Shown: positions 33,187 through 46,600 of the stretch, one piece after another
Layout: each line of letters starts with the position of its first letter
Position numbering within the stretch: position 1 is the first letter of the stretch
Assembly (NCBI GenBank): GCA_947685225.1
Contig: CANTUV010000037.1
Span: forward strand, 28,663,001 to 28,727,000
Origin: Garcia nutans
Lineage: Eukaryota > Streptophyta > Magnoliopsida > Malpighiales > Euphorbiaceae
Direction: 5' to 3'
DNA: 64,000 nucleotides
The notes under the pieces: model-generated
The model's database searches: none
What the model saw: the letters and a program-made list of their open reading frames with translations, nothing else
What the model was told of the DNA's origin: nothing
Made by a program: the position numbers and the translations under genes

Positions 33187-34058
33187 TGGTACAAACTTGA
33201 TAATAACAATAAAACTCAATGCAATGTCAATACACAATGCATATAAATGTCACATCATTCTATTTTCTTATATTTTTCAAATATTTCATAATCATAATTC
33301 ACATATAACAAACACAAACATGGGCCCAAAGATAACTAACATGCTATTCAAATTTCAGAGTTACTGTTTTGGTTTATAATGACACCATATGTCTAGTCCC
33401 GTAGGCAATATATCAATGGAATATTCCAACTAGGCATGAGCTTACGATCCAGTCTTTTCACTCATCCTAGCTTTAAATATTTATTTTTAAGGCTTACGAC
33501 CCAGTCTTTTCACCTCAAAAATATTTTCACAATGACGTTCAGTGTCTAACTCGTAGGCAATCATAGACATGCCGCCAAACACAGAACTCTAAAAATTGAA
33601 TAACATACTAGACACACAATATTATTCATATTTCTCATTATTAATCTCTTTCTCATTTTCACATATTCATTCATGCACATTGCCTTATTTTCACTTTTTT
33701 TTTTCTCACCTTTCTCATTTTTCACATCTTTCTCATTTTTCTCACTTTTCTTACTTTTCCCATTTTTATCAATATCAATTTATTTCATTATACCACATAT
33801 CTCATTTTTGCATTCACAACACATTACCCAATTACTTTGGATATTTCCACATAATATACATATTTCACATTTTACACAATTTAGCCATTATCAATGGCTT
33901 TTCACAATGCATTTAACACATATATGATATTACAAATGTCATAGCACATTATTCATACACAATCAATGTACCAAGTAGCTTAACACATTTTCCAACCAAA
34001 ATGTGTTAAGCCCAAATGTCATGCAAATATAAATAATATATTCAAAGTTTGTACATAC

Positions 34059-34158
34059 CTCCACTAGCAACCCAAAGTAAGCTTAAAACAACCTCCAACC
34101 CTATCTTTCCAACTTGCCCTTCACCACTTGGATGAAGAAAAACAACCTCCCTCAATGC
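34059..34158 (-). other. Exon-like 100-nt cassette in the LTR of element H
   Basis: On the sense strand preceded by TTTAG and followed by GTATGTACAAAC. Same length as, and ungapped against, the cassette in C, I and J. Confidence 0.55.
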
Positions 34159-35440
34159 CTAAACCAAATGTGATAACAAATAATCATTTAGTATCACATT
34201 TAATGGCATTTTCAATATTTAACCATAATTAAACATCACTCCTACAAAATTTCAAAAATTTAGCCTTTCCTTACTTTAACATTAGAATTCCATTCTACTA
34301 CAATTAAATTAGTGTTTTAAGTTTATTTATATTATTAAAAATATATTTTAATACATTTAAATCATTTACATTATAAAAATACACTTTTATACACAAAATC
34401 TCAAAAATGGCATAACCTTCCCCCATTGAAGGTTTTCCATTCTAACACAATCCATTACTCTTTTCAAGCTTATATTCATTACTTTTAACACTACACAACA
34501 TGCTTAAACAAATAAAATCACACAATTCAACCACTTTGGAAAAATCACTTTTCCAAAACCCTAAATATCCACTTCCATTCTCAAACTCCAATCAAACACA
34601 ACCAAATCCAATATTTGACTTTAAAAATACTTGTTTATGAATCAAAACAACACATTTAGAACCAATTTGCATAATTAAAGCTCATGTTTTCAAAATCCCA
34701 AAAATCCATAATCCTAAATTCTCTCTCTTCATCATTCTTTATTCAAACTCCATCATCTCTTTAATCTAACCTTAAAATCATTGTTAACTACCCAAAATAA
34801 CATTATACACACCAATTCCAATAATTATAACATACTACTTTAAAATTCCAAAACTCACATAAATCAATTTTCCATGGAATTAAAAAAAAAGAGTTGGAAA
34901 CTTAATAAATTTGGTGGAAATCACCAAAAATCCACTTAAAACTTGTTAAATCCTTCAATTTATGGAGTATTGAAGAATCAAAATCTTGCTCCAAGCTCCC
35001 ATGGATATTTGGCCTAGATGAAGAAGAAGAAGAAGATGAAGACTTTTTAATTTTCTTTTTCTTTTCATCTTTATTTTTAAACCATATATATATTAAAATA
35101 ATTTAATAATTAATTATTTAATTAATTATTTAATAAATTAAAAGTCCTAATTTCCCTCTTCCATTAAAAAATAATTTATTTTTGATTTATTTTATTAATT
35201 TTAAATTTCTAAAATTTATTTACAAAAATGCCATTGGACTTTGACTTTTCTTTTAAAAAGTGTTAACTTTTATATGTTATGTATATTTTGCATATATATC
35301 ACATATATATTTCACTTTTTCATTTAAAATCCCTTCAATTTTCATTTAAAACCATTAACTTAATTTATCCTTTTAAATTATAATTTATTTTATCAAATTT
35401 TTCAAAAATTAAAATTTTTTAAAAATTTTGGGTTATTACA

Positions 35441-36073
35441 CAGCCCCTCCTCCAACCTCCGGTATTTGTAGATCTCATCAGAAATGATCACACCAGCATG
35501 CTGACTTAGTTGGATAAACTCTATCTCATACTCTGTCACTATCCTGATATCCTACCTCAAACTTAGGAACTTCATCTTCTTCGCATCCTTATACTCCCTC
35601 GGAGTATACTTCTTCTCAAACTCCCGCAGAAAATCATCATAGGTCAGGACTGGTGGATCTGCATGCAATGTGGAACCGTCTTCCACCACTCATAAGCATC
35701 CCTCTGTAACAAAGATTTGGCATAATCAAACTTCTCCTATGGACTGTCCTGTAGCTGGATAAACACTCTTTGTACCCTGTCTAGCCACTGCTCTGGTACA
35801 GTAACGTCTATAGTACCAATAAAGTCCTCAGCTCCAAACTTCCTCAGCTTATCATACTTCCTCATCGGCAACTGTGGCGGTTGCTGAACTGTAGCCTACC
35901 TCAATAGCTCCACCATGTGCCATATCCAGTGGCGAAAACTCATCAGCTGCTGGTCTCATAGGCACAAAAGCAGACGCCTCACTAACAGTCTCAGCTCTAG
36001 CTGCATCTCTACCCTCACCAGGAGCTACGCTCTCAACACTACCCTCTGCAGATTGATGCATCTGAGATGCCAT
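35441..36073 (-). pseudogene. gag: Gag fragment of element I
   Basis: Starts MASQMHQSAEGS at 36073. Matches the gag of element H in order (PMRPAADEF, then LRKFGAEDF-like and AEQWLDRVQRVF-like segments), with frameshifts. It ends abruptly at 35441 within the RRLEEGL segment, where element H's LTR begins. The remainder of this gag and all of pol are missing from the window. Confidence 0.85.
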
Positions 36074-36223
36074 AACTACCTACATTTGCATACACAACAT
36101 AAATTGCCACGTCAGAGATCATAAACTGCCAGTGCCAATGCATGTATCACAATTAAAAACCATATTTAAAATCTCCATTTTCTCTCTCTAACAACCCACC
36201 TAGGTCGAGAACTTCAAACCTAG

Positions 36224-36235
36224 GCTCTGATACCA
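36224..36235 (-). other. Primer-binding site of element I
   Basis: Sense strand TGGTATCAGAGC, seven bases after the LTR end at 36243. Confidence 0.9.
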
Positions 36236-36897
36236 AAATAAATGTAACAACCTTATACTCTATATATGTACAATAAAAACATCCAATATATATATAATAT
36301 GTATATACGGTACAAAAATGTTATAGTTTGGTTTAATAAAAAATTTTCACTTTTTAAATTTAAAATCTTAAATACTTTAAAATGTATATTTAAATAACAA
36401 ATAAAATATTATTATAAATTATAAGTACTAAAATAAGCATTTTTTATAAAAATTTCTAGGAAAAATTTGCCAAAGTTGTATGTAATTTGGACATTCCCAA
36501 ATTCAACAAAACTACAACCTGCACAAGATAACAATCCTAAATAATATCAAATCACCATTTCACCCATACTCCTCAATTTCTCCAAATTTCGCAACATATT
36601 TATACTTATACATATATATATATATATATATATATTTCAAAACACACATCAACTCACATTATAAAGTTTTTCAACGCATTCTTTATAATTTACAATGTAT
36701 ATACATCAAAAACATAATATAATAAATGAAATATCAAAATGTAATAAAAACATATACATACTGGCAGTGTTTTTGATCTTGACGCTCAAAAATTAACTCT
36801 ACTCTGAAAACCTCAAATCTAGAACCGACTCGGTCTAGAAGAACTCTCTGGCTCTACAGGATCTCTCCTGTCACCTGTGCGATAAATTACAACCGCG

Positions 36898-36914
36898 CTA
36901 AGCCAAAAACCTAG
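36898..36914 (-). other. Conserved LTR hairpin, element I copy
   Basis: CTAAGCCAAAAACCTAG on the plus strand; the sense RNA pairs five base pairs including one G-U. A weaker second stem lies beside it, CCTGTGCGAT with CCGCGC. Confidence 0.5.
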
Positions 36915-37816
36915 TGGTACAAACTTTGATAATAATAAATCTCAAATGCAATGCCAATGCACAATGCATATGGATATTATATCTCATATCGTTTCATTAA
37001 AACATATTTTTCAATTGTTTCACAATTCACAATTCACAATTCACATAAAAGCAAACACAAGCATGGGCCCAAATGATCTAATATGCTATTCAAATTCTAG
37101 AGTTACTATTTTGGTCCATATTGACACCCAGTGTCTAGCCCGAAGGCAAGTGACTCTCAACATTTAGCCCAAAGGCAAATCAAATAGTTGCTTAAAAGCT
37201 AGCCCTGAAGGCAAATAATGAGGATAACCTCATAGGCATGCCGCCAAATACAGAACTCTGAAAATTGAAAAACATATTAGGCACACAATTATTTCATATT
37301 TTTTGTCATCGATTTCTTTCTCATTTTCTTATAAACAAGCTAGGCACATTGCCTCATTTTCTCATTATCAACTTGGCACATTGCCTCTTTTCTCATTTTT
37401 CTCATTTCATATCATTATATATCAACATATAATCATGATGTACCACATTTTACATTTTTAACATATTACCTAATTATTTTGGGTATTTCACATAATTCAC
37501 ATATGAATCACATTTTATTCACTTTAGCCATTAACAATGGCTTTTTAACAATGCCCTTAATGCATACACAACAAATGGTATTACCCAAACACTTTGGGTC
37601 ATTTTCACGTAATACTCACATTTCACATTTTACACAATTTAATCATTAACAATGGCTTTTCACAATGCATTTAATGCATATATGACATTACATATGTCAT
37701 AGCATATTATTCATAAATAATCAAAACATCAAGTAGCATAACAAATTTCCCATTTCAAAATGTATTTAGCCTAAAGTAATCCAAACATGTCCAATTCATC
37801 CAAAGTTTGTACTTAC

Positions 37817-37916
37817 CTCTAAAAACAACCAAAAGCAAGCTCAAACACCACCTTCATCCTTCTCTTCGAACTTGCCCTTCAACACTTGGATTGGGCAAAT
37901 CAATTCTCCTCATTGC
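37817..37916 (-). other. Exon-like 100-nt cassette in the LTR of element I
   Basis: Bounded by acceptor-like TATAG and donor GTAAGTACAAAC on the sense strand, aligned without gaps to the cassettes in C, H and J. Confidence 0.55.
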
Positions 37917-39346
37917 CTATACAAAATGTGATCATAAATAATCATTTAGTATCACATTCTAAGGCATTTTCAATCTTAAATTATAATTAAATATCATTCA
38001 AACAAAAATTCCAAAGTTAAGGCTAACCTCACTTTAACTTTGAAATACCATACTAGGCCATTCAATTTGGTGTTTGAAGTTTATTTATATTATTAAAAAT
38101 ATATTTTAACATATTTAAACCAATTACATTACAAAAATACAAACTTATAACCAAACTCCTAAAATTGCATAACCTTCCCCCTTTGAAGGTTTTCCATTCC
38201 AACTCAATCCATTTATCATTTCAAGCTTATATTTATCACTTTTATTAATAAAGAACATGCTTAAACCAATAAAATCAAATAATTCAACAACTTTGAAAAA
38301 TCACTTTTCCAAAATCCTAAATCACCACTTCCATTCTCAAACTCCAATCAAACTCAACCAAATCCAATATATGACATTAAAATATTTGTTTATGCATCAA
38401 AAAACTCATGTAGAATCAATTTGCACAATTAAAACTTAATTTTTTCTCAAATCCTAAAAGTCCATAACCCTAAATTCTCTCTCTTCACCAATCTTTACCC
38501 AAACTCAACCATTTCTTCAATCCAACCTTAAAATCATTGTTAATCACTTAAAATAACTTCATACATACCAATTCCAACAATTAAATTATACTACTTCACA
38601 TACCCAAAACACACATATTCAAACTTTTATGAAATCCAAAGAAAGAAGTTGGAAACTTACTAATTATGGATGAAATCCTTAAAAATCCACTTTGAACACT
38701 TGAAATCCTTCAATTGGTGGAGTATGGAAGAAGTAAAATCCCCCCTTCCTTCAATGGTAAAAGTCATCCTTCAAAGAGAAAGAAGAAGAAAATGAAGAAG
38801 ATGATCATTTCTCTCTCTTTCCACTTTATTTATATCCACATATATATTATTTTAATAATTTTTTAACTAATTAATTAATTATTTATTTAATTAAAAATCC
38901 AAAAATAGATCTTCCATTCAAAAATAAATTATTTTTGACTGATTTGAATAATTTTAAAATTTTAAAGTTTATTTACAAAAATACCATTGGACTTTGACTT
39001 TAACTTTTCAAAATTTGACTTTGTATATTTATTTATTTATTTAAAAATCTAAAAATACATCTTTCATTCAAAAATAAATTATTTTTGATTAATTTTAATA
39101 ATTTTAAATTTTCAAAGTTTATTTACAAAAATACCATTAGACTTTGGCTTTGACTTTTAAAAATTTGGCTTTATATATGTTATATATATTTTGCATATAA
39201 ATCACATATATATTTCACTTTTTTTTTTTTATCTAAAATCCCTTAATTTTTTTTAAAATTATTTATTTAATTTATCTAATTAAATTATAATTTATTTTAT
39301 TTAATTTTTAAAAATTAAAAATTTTCAAAAAATTTGGGATATTACA

Positions 39347-39739
39347 TCTATATTTAATTTTTTTTGTTAGTTTGGATATAAACTAATTCAACAGTTTTTG
39401 GAGGTCAAATACAATGGTTTAGTTAAAATTAGTCACTTTGCGGTGGGTACCATAGTTTTGCACTGTCTTTGATAAATAGAAAGTTGGAAATTTAGGCTCA
39501 TTTTGTTTCTCATATTGAAGTTGTTAAAGATGGAGATGAACCCATTTATAAGTTTTGGTCATGATGTTATTCTTGTGAATTATGGCAATTGGAATTTTAT
39601 GTGTTAATGGCTATTGGGTACAATCTAATATATCAAGATGTTATTGTATTTATGAGTCCATTTTGACTTGCTAATTCTATGGAAAATGGTAGGGATAGTG
39701 ATGGTATTGTTGGCCTCTCAGGAATATAATTAGAATATG
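39347..39739. other. Unassigned sequence between elements I and J
   Basis: About 390 bp with several stops in every frame and no recognised protein. Base composition is less AT-skewed than in the LTRs on either side. It could be pre-insertion host sequence or a fragment of an older element. Confidence 0.3.
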
Positions 39740-40110
39740 TGTAACACCCATATACTCTATATAAGTATTATACATATACCTTGTATACATATAATACGTA
39801 TATAAAATATAAGGATGTCACGTTTCAGTATTATTTAAATACCTTATCTTAGTTCCATAACAATGATACATTTTTAGTTAAAGAACATTTACAAAATCAT
39901 TATACTTTTGATTATAATACATATATATAAATTACATTGTCTTTTCCAAAATTCACTTATGTACATATAAATTTTTATCAAAATACAACATAATAAAATT
40001 ATACATGTATGCATCACCTTCTAGTTGGTCTCGAAATACTCTTACTCTTTTCGTGGCGCAACTATTTGACTCCCAGATCAACCATCTACTCACCTGCGAT
40101 TTACACAACC

Positions 40111-40131
40111 GCGCTAAGCTCGAAAGCTTAG
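40111..40131 (-). other. Conserved LTR hairpin, element J copy
   Basis: CTAAGCT-CGAA-AGCTTAG (40114-40131), a perfect 7-bp stem; the sense loop is UUCG, a stable RNA tetraloop. Confidence 0.7.
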
Positions 40132-40361
40132 TAGTACAAATAAATATTATATACATACAACACAGAAATTCATACTCACATACTATCATCATTTATCATC
40201 ATATTCTTACCATGTTTTCCATTTTCAATGCACTTTTCATATCTCACTAATTTCATAATTTATATATATCTTTAACATTAGTCAAACTTCGATGGCTTAT
40301 CATAATATTCATGAAACAAATACACACAATTTCCACATCCATATACATATTACACATCACA

Positions 40362-40686
40362 TGTAATGACCCCACTAGCACAGTCTTACGACAGCTGGTC
40401 TATTGGGCCTTTGCTCCCGTAGGTGCACCGTAGTCCCAGCCCTCAACCCAGCAGGCTGCAATAGTACTCGTTCACCTCACGGTTCCCAAGCAGGAATTTG
40501 TTTATTTGGCCTCAAATGAGGTCGCCTGCCTCAGTTGAGGCCAAATAAACAAATTACTGCTCGGGAACCGTGAGGTGAACAAGTACTGTGGCGGCCTGCT
40601 GGGTTGAGGGCTGGGACTACGGTCCACATACGGGAGAAAAGGCCCAATAAACCAGCTGTCGTAAGACTGTGCTAGTGGGGTCGTTA
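40362..40686. repeat. Large imperfect palindrome at the outer end of element K
   Basis: Two ~152-bp inverted arms (40364-40515 and 40535-40686) around a 19-bp spacer, highly similar by eye. It starts TGTAATGACCCC right after TCACA (40357-40361), the left half of K's target duplication. K's canonical 3' LTR begins only at 40707. The arms contain CTTACGAC and CCTCAACCCAGCAGG motifs resembling a module of the Tekay LTRs (compare 41630-41720). It is probably an inverted duplication derived from LTR sequence that was carried into the site with K. Confidence 0.8.
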
Positions 40687-41070
40687 AAGTTAAAAAGGAA
40701 AATAATTGCAACACCCCTATACTCTATATAAGTACTATACATATACCTTGTATACATACAATACGTATACAAAGTATAAGGATGTCACTTTTCATTACAG
40801 TTTAAAACTTTTACCTTAGTTCCAAAGAATAATACATTTGATTTAAAGAACATTTACAAAATCATTATACTTTTGATGATATTACATACATATAAATTAA
40901 CTTGTCTTTTCCAAAATTCATTTAGGTATATATATACATATTTATCAAAATACAACATAATTAAATTGCACATGTATGCACCACCTTCTAGTTGGTCTCG
41001 AAATACTCTTACTCATCTCGTGGCATAATGGTTTGACTCCCAGATCAACCATCTACTCACCTGCGCGATT

Positions 41071-41100
41071 CACGCAACCGCGCTAAGCTCGAAAGCTTAG
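41071..41100 (-). other. Conserved LTR hairpin pair, element K 3' LTR copy
   Basis: CTAAGCT-CGAA-AGCTTAG (41083-41100), perfect 7-bp stem with a UUCG loop on the sense strand, next to a GCGCG/CGCGC second stem. Confidence 0.7.
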
Positions 41101-42231
41101 TAATACAAATAAATATTTTAAATATACATTACAGAAAAATCATACTTCATATATTAACATCATGTATCATCATTTTCTTATCATGTTTTCCCTTTTCAAT
41201 GCACTCTTCATATATTTCCACTAATCTCATAATTTATATACACATACACATATATCATTTCAACAAACCACTATTCAATGACTTATCAGAACATTCATGA
41301 AATAATACTCACAATTTCCACATCCATATACATATTACACATCATATTGTATTTTCACAATCTCATCATTCAACATAGTTTCTCAAGCCACATTCATTTT
41401 TAGTAATTTGCTTATTTATTGTATTCATCTCATTCCATAATTATCATCATATATCTCATAACATTATATCTTATTCCATAATTCACATTAAAGCAAAGAC
41501 AAGCATGGGCCCAAAAAGAATCTAATATGCTATTCAAAGTTCAGAGTTACTGCTTTGGTCCATAATCACATTTATCAAGCCCGTAGGCGATATATATATA
41601 TATCCATGGATAATGTAACAGTCCCAGTCTCTTGGACCTCAACCCGGCTAGACCTTAGGGCCCCAATATCTTGGTCCTCAACCCGGCTAGACTGTTACTA
41701 TTTTTGAGGCTTACGACCCGGTCTTTTCACCTCAAAAATATCATATTTCACATTTTTCAGCTGGACTCGGCTTACGACCAGGTCTTTTTGTCCAGCAATT
41801 CATAGGCATGCCGCCAAACCCAGAACTCTGAAAATTGAATAACATACTAGGCACACAATTAATTCATTTATCTCATTATCAATCTCTTTCACAACTCATT
41901 TCTCATAATCAAACTAGGCAACCATGCCTCAATTATTTCATTTGCATCATTATAGCCAACAACAATGACTTCACATCTCATTATTAGGGTATACACAACC
42001 AATTGCATTGTACATACATTTTGAAAGATCATTATATATATATATATATATTTCACATATACAATACTTTACTTAATTGCATTGATACATCAACATAATT
42101 CACATTATGCATATCACAACATATAACTCATTCATCAACAATGTCTCAAGTAACTTAACACATTTCTCAAATAAATGTGTTAAGTCCCAATATCATATAA
42201 ATGTATGAAATCAATCAAAGTTTGTACTTAC

Positions 42232-42315
42232 CTCAAGAGAAACTCACACCAATCTAAACTCCTCTTCCAAGAATCCTCCAACACTTGGATTAGGACAACT
42301 CAATCTCTTCAAAAC
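42232..42315 (-). other. Exon-like cassette in element K 3' LTR (84 nt)
   Basis: Sense strand preceded by GAATTAG and followed by GTAAGTACAAAC. The K 5' LTR copy (51287-51370) is also 84 nt; the N copy is 86 nt. Confidence 0.55.
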
Positions 42316-42381
42316 CTAATTCAAAAGTGATCATACACACTCACTCAGAGATACACATGAGATAAGGGCAAACTCTACACA

Positions 42382-42674
42382 TGACACGCTCAACAACATG
42401 GGCGTGTCCCTGATCGTGCCCTAAACTAACAACATAGAAGCTTTGACATGCTCAGTAACACGGGCGTGTCACTGGACATGTCACTCATTCTGCCTCACAG
42501 AAACATTGACACACTCAACAACACGGGCGTGTTCATGGCCGTGTCAATTACTTTAACTCACAGTAGCTATGACACGCCCAATGACATGGTCGTGTTAATG
42601 GTCATGTCACAAATGTTAAACTCAGCACCGTTGGCACGCCCAACGACATGGCCGTGTCACTGGCCGTGTCAGGC
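42382..42674. repeat. GC-rich GTGTC minisatellite in element K 3' LTR
   Basis: About five ~60-bp units, each carrying GACACGC/GGGCGTGTC or GGCCGTGTC pairs in opposite orientation. The inverted pairs could form short hairpins. Homologous clusters: 51457-51748 and 53811-54104. Confidence 0.85.
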
Positions 42675-43157
42675 AAAGATTATACATTTCAAACTCTCAT
42701 CCATGTAAACACAATCACTCCAAAATCCATACTACAACACCCTTAATCAACATCTTAGTTTATATTCATAAATCACTTATCAATTTAACACTTATATAAC
42801 TTAAACATATCATAATCATAATCATAATCATTATATACATCATCCATGTACCAATTACTCAATTCCCCAACTCATTTATACTAAACCCTTACTAAACAAT
42901 TTTAACAACTCATCATCATCCTCACAAATAACCATATTATCATCATCTAAATACCAATTCAACATATATATATATATATACTTCAATCTTTCATTATCAT
43001 CACCTTCACATACTAACCATATCAAATATAAACTCAATCAATAAAAATCAATATAAGGAAATGAACACTTACTTGAATTCTTTGCCAAATCTTCAATATC
43101 CACCTTCAATTCTCTTAAAACCCTTATGAATTTGAAGTATATGTGAACAAAATCATA

Positions 43158-43301
43158 CTCTTCTCTCTCTCTCTCTCTCTCTCCCTCCCACGTTCAAGAA
43201 GAAGAAGAAGAAGAAGAAGAAGAAGAAGAAGAAGAAGAAAGAAAGAAAGTGGAAGCTCTCTTGTCAAACTCTCATCCTTATCTTATATATATATATATAA
43301 T
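43158..43301 (-). promoter_or_regulatory. Predicted LTR promoter and leader of element K
   Basis: In sense order: a TATATATATATA box (43301-43283), a CTT microsatellite (43250-43196) and a GA microsatellite (43184-43158). A TATA box followed by pyrimidine and GAGA tracts is a common plant core-promoter and leader layout. The same order is seen in the K 5' LTR, J and N. The start site is inferred, not shown. Confidence 0.5.
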
Positions 43302-43660
43302 CATATAATTAAATACACCTAAAAATTCTCCACCACAAAATTGATCCATCCTTTGACTTGCTTTTCTTCTTTTTCTCTTGTCATTATTATCATCATCATT
43401 ATTATTAATTAATTAATTAATTAATTACAACTTACTTTTCCTACACCAAAATATACATCATGTATATGTGATGTATATGTTGCTATATGTATATGTCTTA
43501 TATATATTGTATTTATATTTCCCATATTTTTCAATTACAATATCTACATATCATCCTTCATATATATATATATATCTTATAATATTTTCTTTACATATTT
43601 CACCAACATACCCTCTCACAACTACTATTCCAAAGTACATAAAAAAATCGGGGTATTACA

Positions 43661-43678
43661 ATTCTCTCCCCCTTAAAT
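43661..43678 (-). other. Polypurine tract of element K
   Basis: Sense strand AAGGGGGAGAGAAT directly before the 3' LTR, preceded by TTCGAGGACGAAATTATTT as in coding Tekay elements. Confidence 0.85.
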
Positions 43679-46600
43679 AATTTCGTCCTCGAAATTATCC
43701 AGTACAGTAACAATCCATTCTTAACAAAATACCATCTTAATTTTTATATGAAGTTAATCATATTTAGTTATTATTTCATCAAATCACATAACCTCTACTC
43801 TCCCCCTTAGAGTCAATCATCTTCTCCCAATTTCATAACTCATCATTATATATATCTATATATATATATTATTACTTTCTCAACAAAGCAATCAAGATAA
43901 CTCATTACATTCCCAATTAATTTATCTTTCTGCAAGAATCAGCTCCTCTTATAATATACATATACCTCACCCATCTATTACGTTCAAGATATTTTATCAC
44001 TTCATCTCTTTATAGATACTCTCTTAACTTTAAATTTAGAGGTTATTGAATTACATCTTAATATTGATTATCCCGTCACTACAATCACTTTCAAAATAAA
44101 CACTTATGAAATCTTAATTTATAACAATATTCTTATTTTTCATACACTTAATTCCTTCTTTACATTAATATTAATACAATACCTTTAAACTTATTTTACA
44201 GATATTCAACCTTTTTCCTTTTATCATCCTTTACAACTGATATATCTTAACTCATTCATATCCATTCACATATTAGAATATTACATCACATACATTATCA
44301 CATATATCTTATGCTCTTAGTACAACTATACATATTAAATCTCAATAATGATTCGCAATCTTAGCGAGATCTAGATCAATTGATTTATCTGTTACAATAT
44401 ACCAATGTCTCAATCTTATTCGATTCAAGCCAACAATTAACTTATTTAAATTTATCATTAGATTTCAATATATATATAACCTAATTCTATTCGGTCAAGC
44501 TTATATTCAAATTCTAATCTCTTCGGATCCATCTTTCCAACTTTCTGAAAGTTTGATTATTTATAACGAATAACTTCAAATTATTTTTTTAATATTCATA
44601 TATTTTATTTTCTATTATTTTAGTACAATGTTCACATAAATCTCATGATTATTTCATACCATATTTATTACCCATAGTTCATTCACTTAAACATTCTTTC
44701 CATCAACTTATTCACCTTATACCATTATGAACATATGCAGTATAACTTTCAATCACATTTTGTAATCTCTCTCATTTAACATCTCCTCACATTTTCATAC
44801 CATTACTATATTTACATAATCACCTTTCTATCACATTATCCATAACTCAAAACATTTTCACAGTTCTCTTTTCTTTCCATACTTTCTATAATTATAAACA
44901 AATTTCTAACATAAAATTATAAGGTACAACTTTACCAATCATAACTCTTGACCATGTTTCTTGAAGCATAATTATCAATCTCACCAAAACTATACTACGA
45001 TCATGTCATCTCAGGCTCAAATCTGTGGATAACAAAACTAACCGGCCAAATATACTAAACAAATCATATGGCCATAGGAGATTAATGGTCATGCCTGTGG
45101 CTTATAATCAATATTGCCCCTCTATTATTTTTCTTCAAACATTTCCAATTATAATGCTAAGTTTGTATCGCAAGGATTACATATTTATTCTCTAAACTTT
45201 TGCTACACCAAGAGTTAACACATTTCAACTCCGTTTCAAAACAATTTGCACTCGACTATTTGATCATCATTAGCCTAACTTATGTTCAACAATATTATCT
45301 TTAACATCTCTTACGCACAACATTTGATCATATGTAAATTTTACACAATTTCCATTTATTACTCCATTTCTAATCTATCTCTTATAAAAATTTTAATGCT
45401 TTATACTTCCCTTTTTCCTTACAATCTCTTATTATACACATATACACAGAACATTTCCACATGCATATACCTTGGGCCCAAAACATTATATGATAGTCAA
45501 GTTCAGTTATTACCATAACAATTTCACTGTCCAGTCTTACTCGAGTCCATTCTCACTCTCAATTTCGTCACATAGTCTAGCTCTGCGTAGGTCAAGACCT
45601 AATCTCTCTTAGGTCCACTAATACATGCAATATCATTCTCAATACCACTAGACAAGTAGTTATACCACATTCACATTCATAGGTCACATTCATAATGTGA
45701 CTTACTTTCCACATTTCTTACATAGTACAATTACGTTCGTATCAAAAAACTTATCTCACATATTCTATACATGTATACACATAATCATGCAATTATATTT
45801 AATTCCTCTTCTACATACAATCTATACAAATTTAGCATTTATTACTTTTCATTGAACATTATCATTCTCATTCTTTTAACATGATTTAGGTTATTCATCA
45901 ACTCAACAAATATATACAATCTAACCATAATAACACTTCACATAAATCTTAGTCACATTTCTAATGTGACATCTCTCTCACATTTGTCTTTAAATGCATC
46001 TAGTATACCCTTCATATCCATTTTCATCATTTTCAGTCAAATTACTTAAAGTAACTCATTTTCACCTGCTTAGTCATTTTCCATTTATTTCAAAACAAAT
46101 TTTGTATTATCAATCACATTACCCACTTCATAGTACATTCATAAGCAATAATATTCATTCCAAATAGCTCATATGCTTAATATACATTAAACTATCAATA
46201 TCTAAATAATCCTCATTAAAATTCCATTAAAACTCTAAACTCTCAACTTACTACTTTACCTAAACTTCAATTTACTAATCTCCTTTTCTTAATATTAACT
46301 TTAAAAACATTATATATATATACCATAATGTAACATCAAAACATATCATTTTCACAATTATTAAAGCTCATTTCAAAAATCCAAATTTCACATATTACCA
46401 CCATTAACATGAGCTTTATCAACACTTAAGCATATCACATTTCTAACATTAAAATCACAATGTTTGCATTAAAACAATAATGCAAACAACACCATTATAT
46501 CTCCTTACGTTAACTAACATCATCCCTTTTTTAAAAACCTTAACTTTACATACCCAATCCTTAAATTGTCACACTTTGTCTATACCAATCAACTCACTCA

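Larger units (their letters stand above)
28798..35440 (-). mobile_element. Element H: Tekay-type chromovirus truncated in integrase
   Basis: Minus-strand order: 5' LTR (32524-35440), primer site, gag, protease, RT, RNase H and integrase zinc domain. It then breaks at 28798 right after the HHCC motif; integrase core, chromodomain and 3' LTR are absent. Its 5' end abuts a gag fragment of element I at 35441, so H inserted into I. Coding sequence is better preserved than in B, but has stops and an altered RT active site. Confidence 0.92.
32524..35440 (-). repeat. 5' LTR of element H (2.9 kb)
   Basis: The sense strand starts TGTAATAACCC and ends GGGTGTTACA. It contains, in sense order, TATA plus CTT-rich leader (about 35090-35020), the 100-nt exon-like cassette (34158-34059), the GGGCCCATG block, the hairpin pair (33186-33151) and an acceptor-like CGTAG (32804). 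Homologous to LTR C. Confidence 0.92.
35441..39346 (-). mobile_element. Element I: Tekay-type chromovirus, 5' part only
   Basis: LTR (36243-39346), primer site and partial gag on the minus strand. Element H is inserted in its gag; the 3' portion is not found beyond H and was probably lost with H's 3' end. Confidence 0.88.
36243..39346 (-). repeat. 5' LTR of element I (3.1 kb)
   Basis: The sense strand begins TGTAATATCCC and ends GGTTGTTACA. It carries an internal duplication of a ~125-bp AT-rich segment (around 38862-39010 and 39023-39165), each with AAAAATAAATTATTTTTGA. Also present: the 100-nt cassette (37817-37916), hairpin (36898-36914), and acceptor-like GTGCAG near 36520. Confidence 0.9.
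40707..43660 (-). repeat. 3' LTR of element K (2.95 kb)
   Basis: The sense strand begins TGTAATACCCC after the polypurine tract and ends GGGGTGTTGCA. Contains the TATA/CTT/GA promoter block, the 84-nt cassette (42232-42315), the GC-rich GTGTC cluster (42382-42674) and the hairpin pair (41071-41100). Confidence 0.9.

Noticed and set aside
33596..33927. 106-codon Ser/His/Phe-rich frames
   Set aside because: Low-complexity translation of CTCATTTTTC-type LTR sequence, not conserved as protein in sister LTRs.
40362..40686. Palindrome as a simple fold-back or Tourist-type MITE
   Set aside because: No direct TA, TAA or TTA duplication at its own ends; the only duplication (TCACA) encloses it together with element K.
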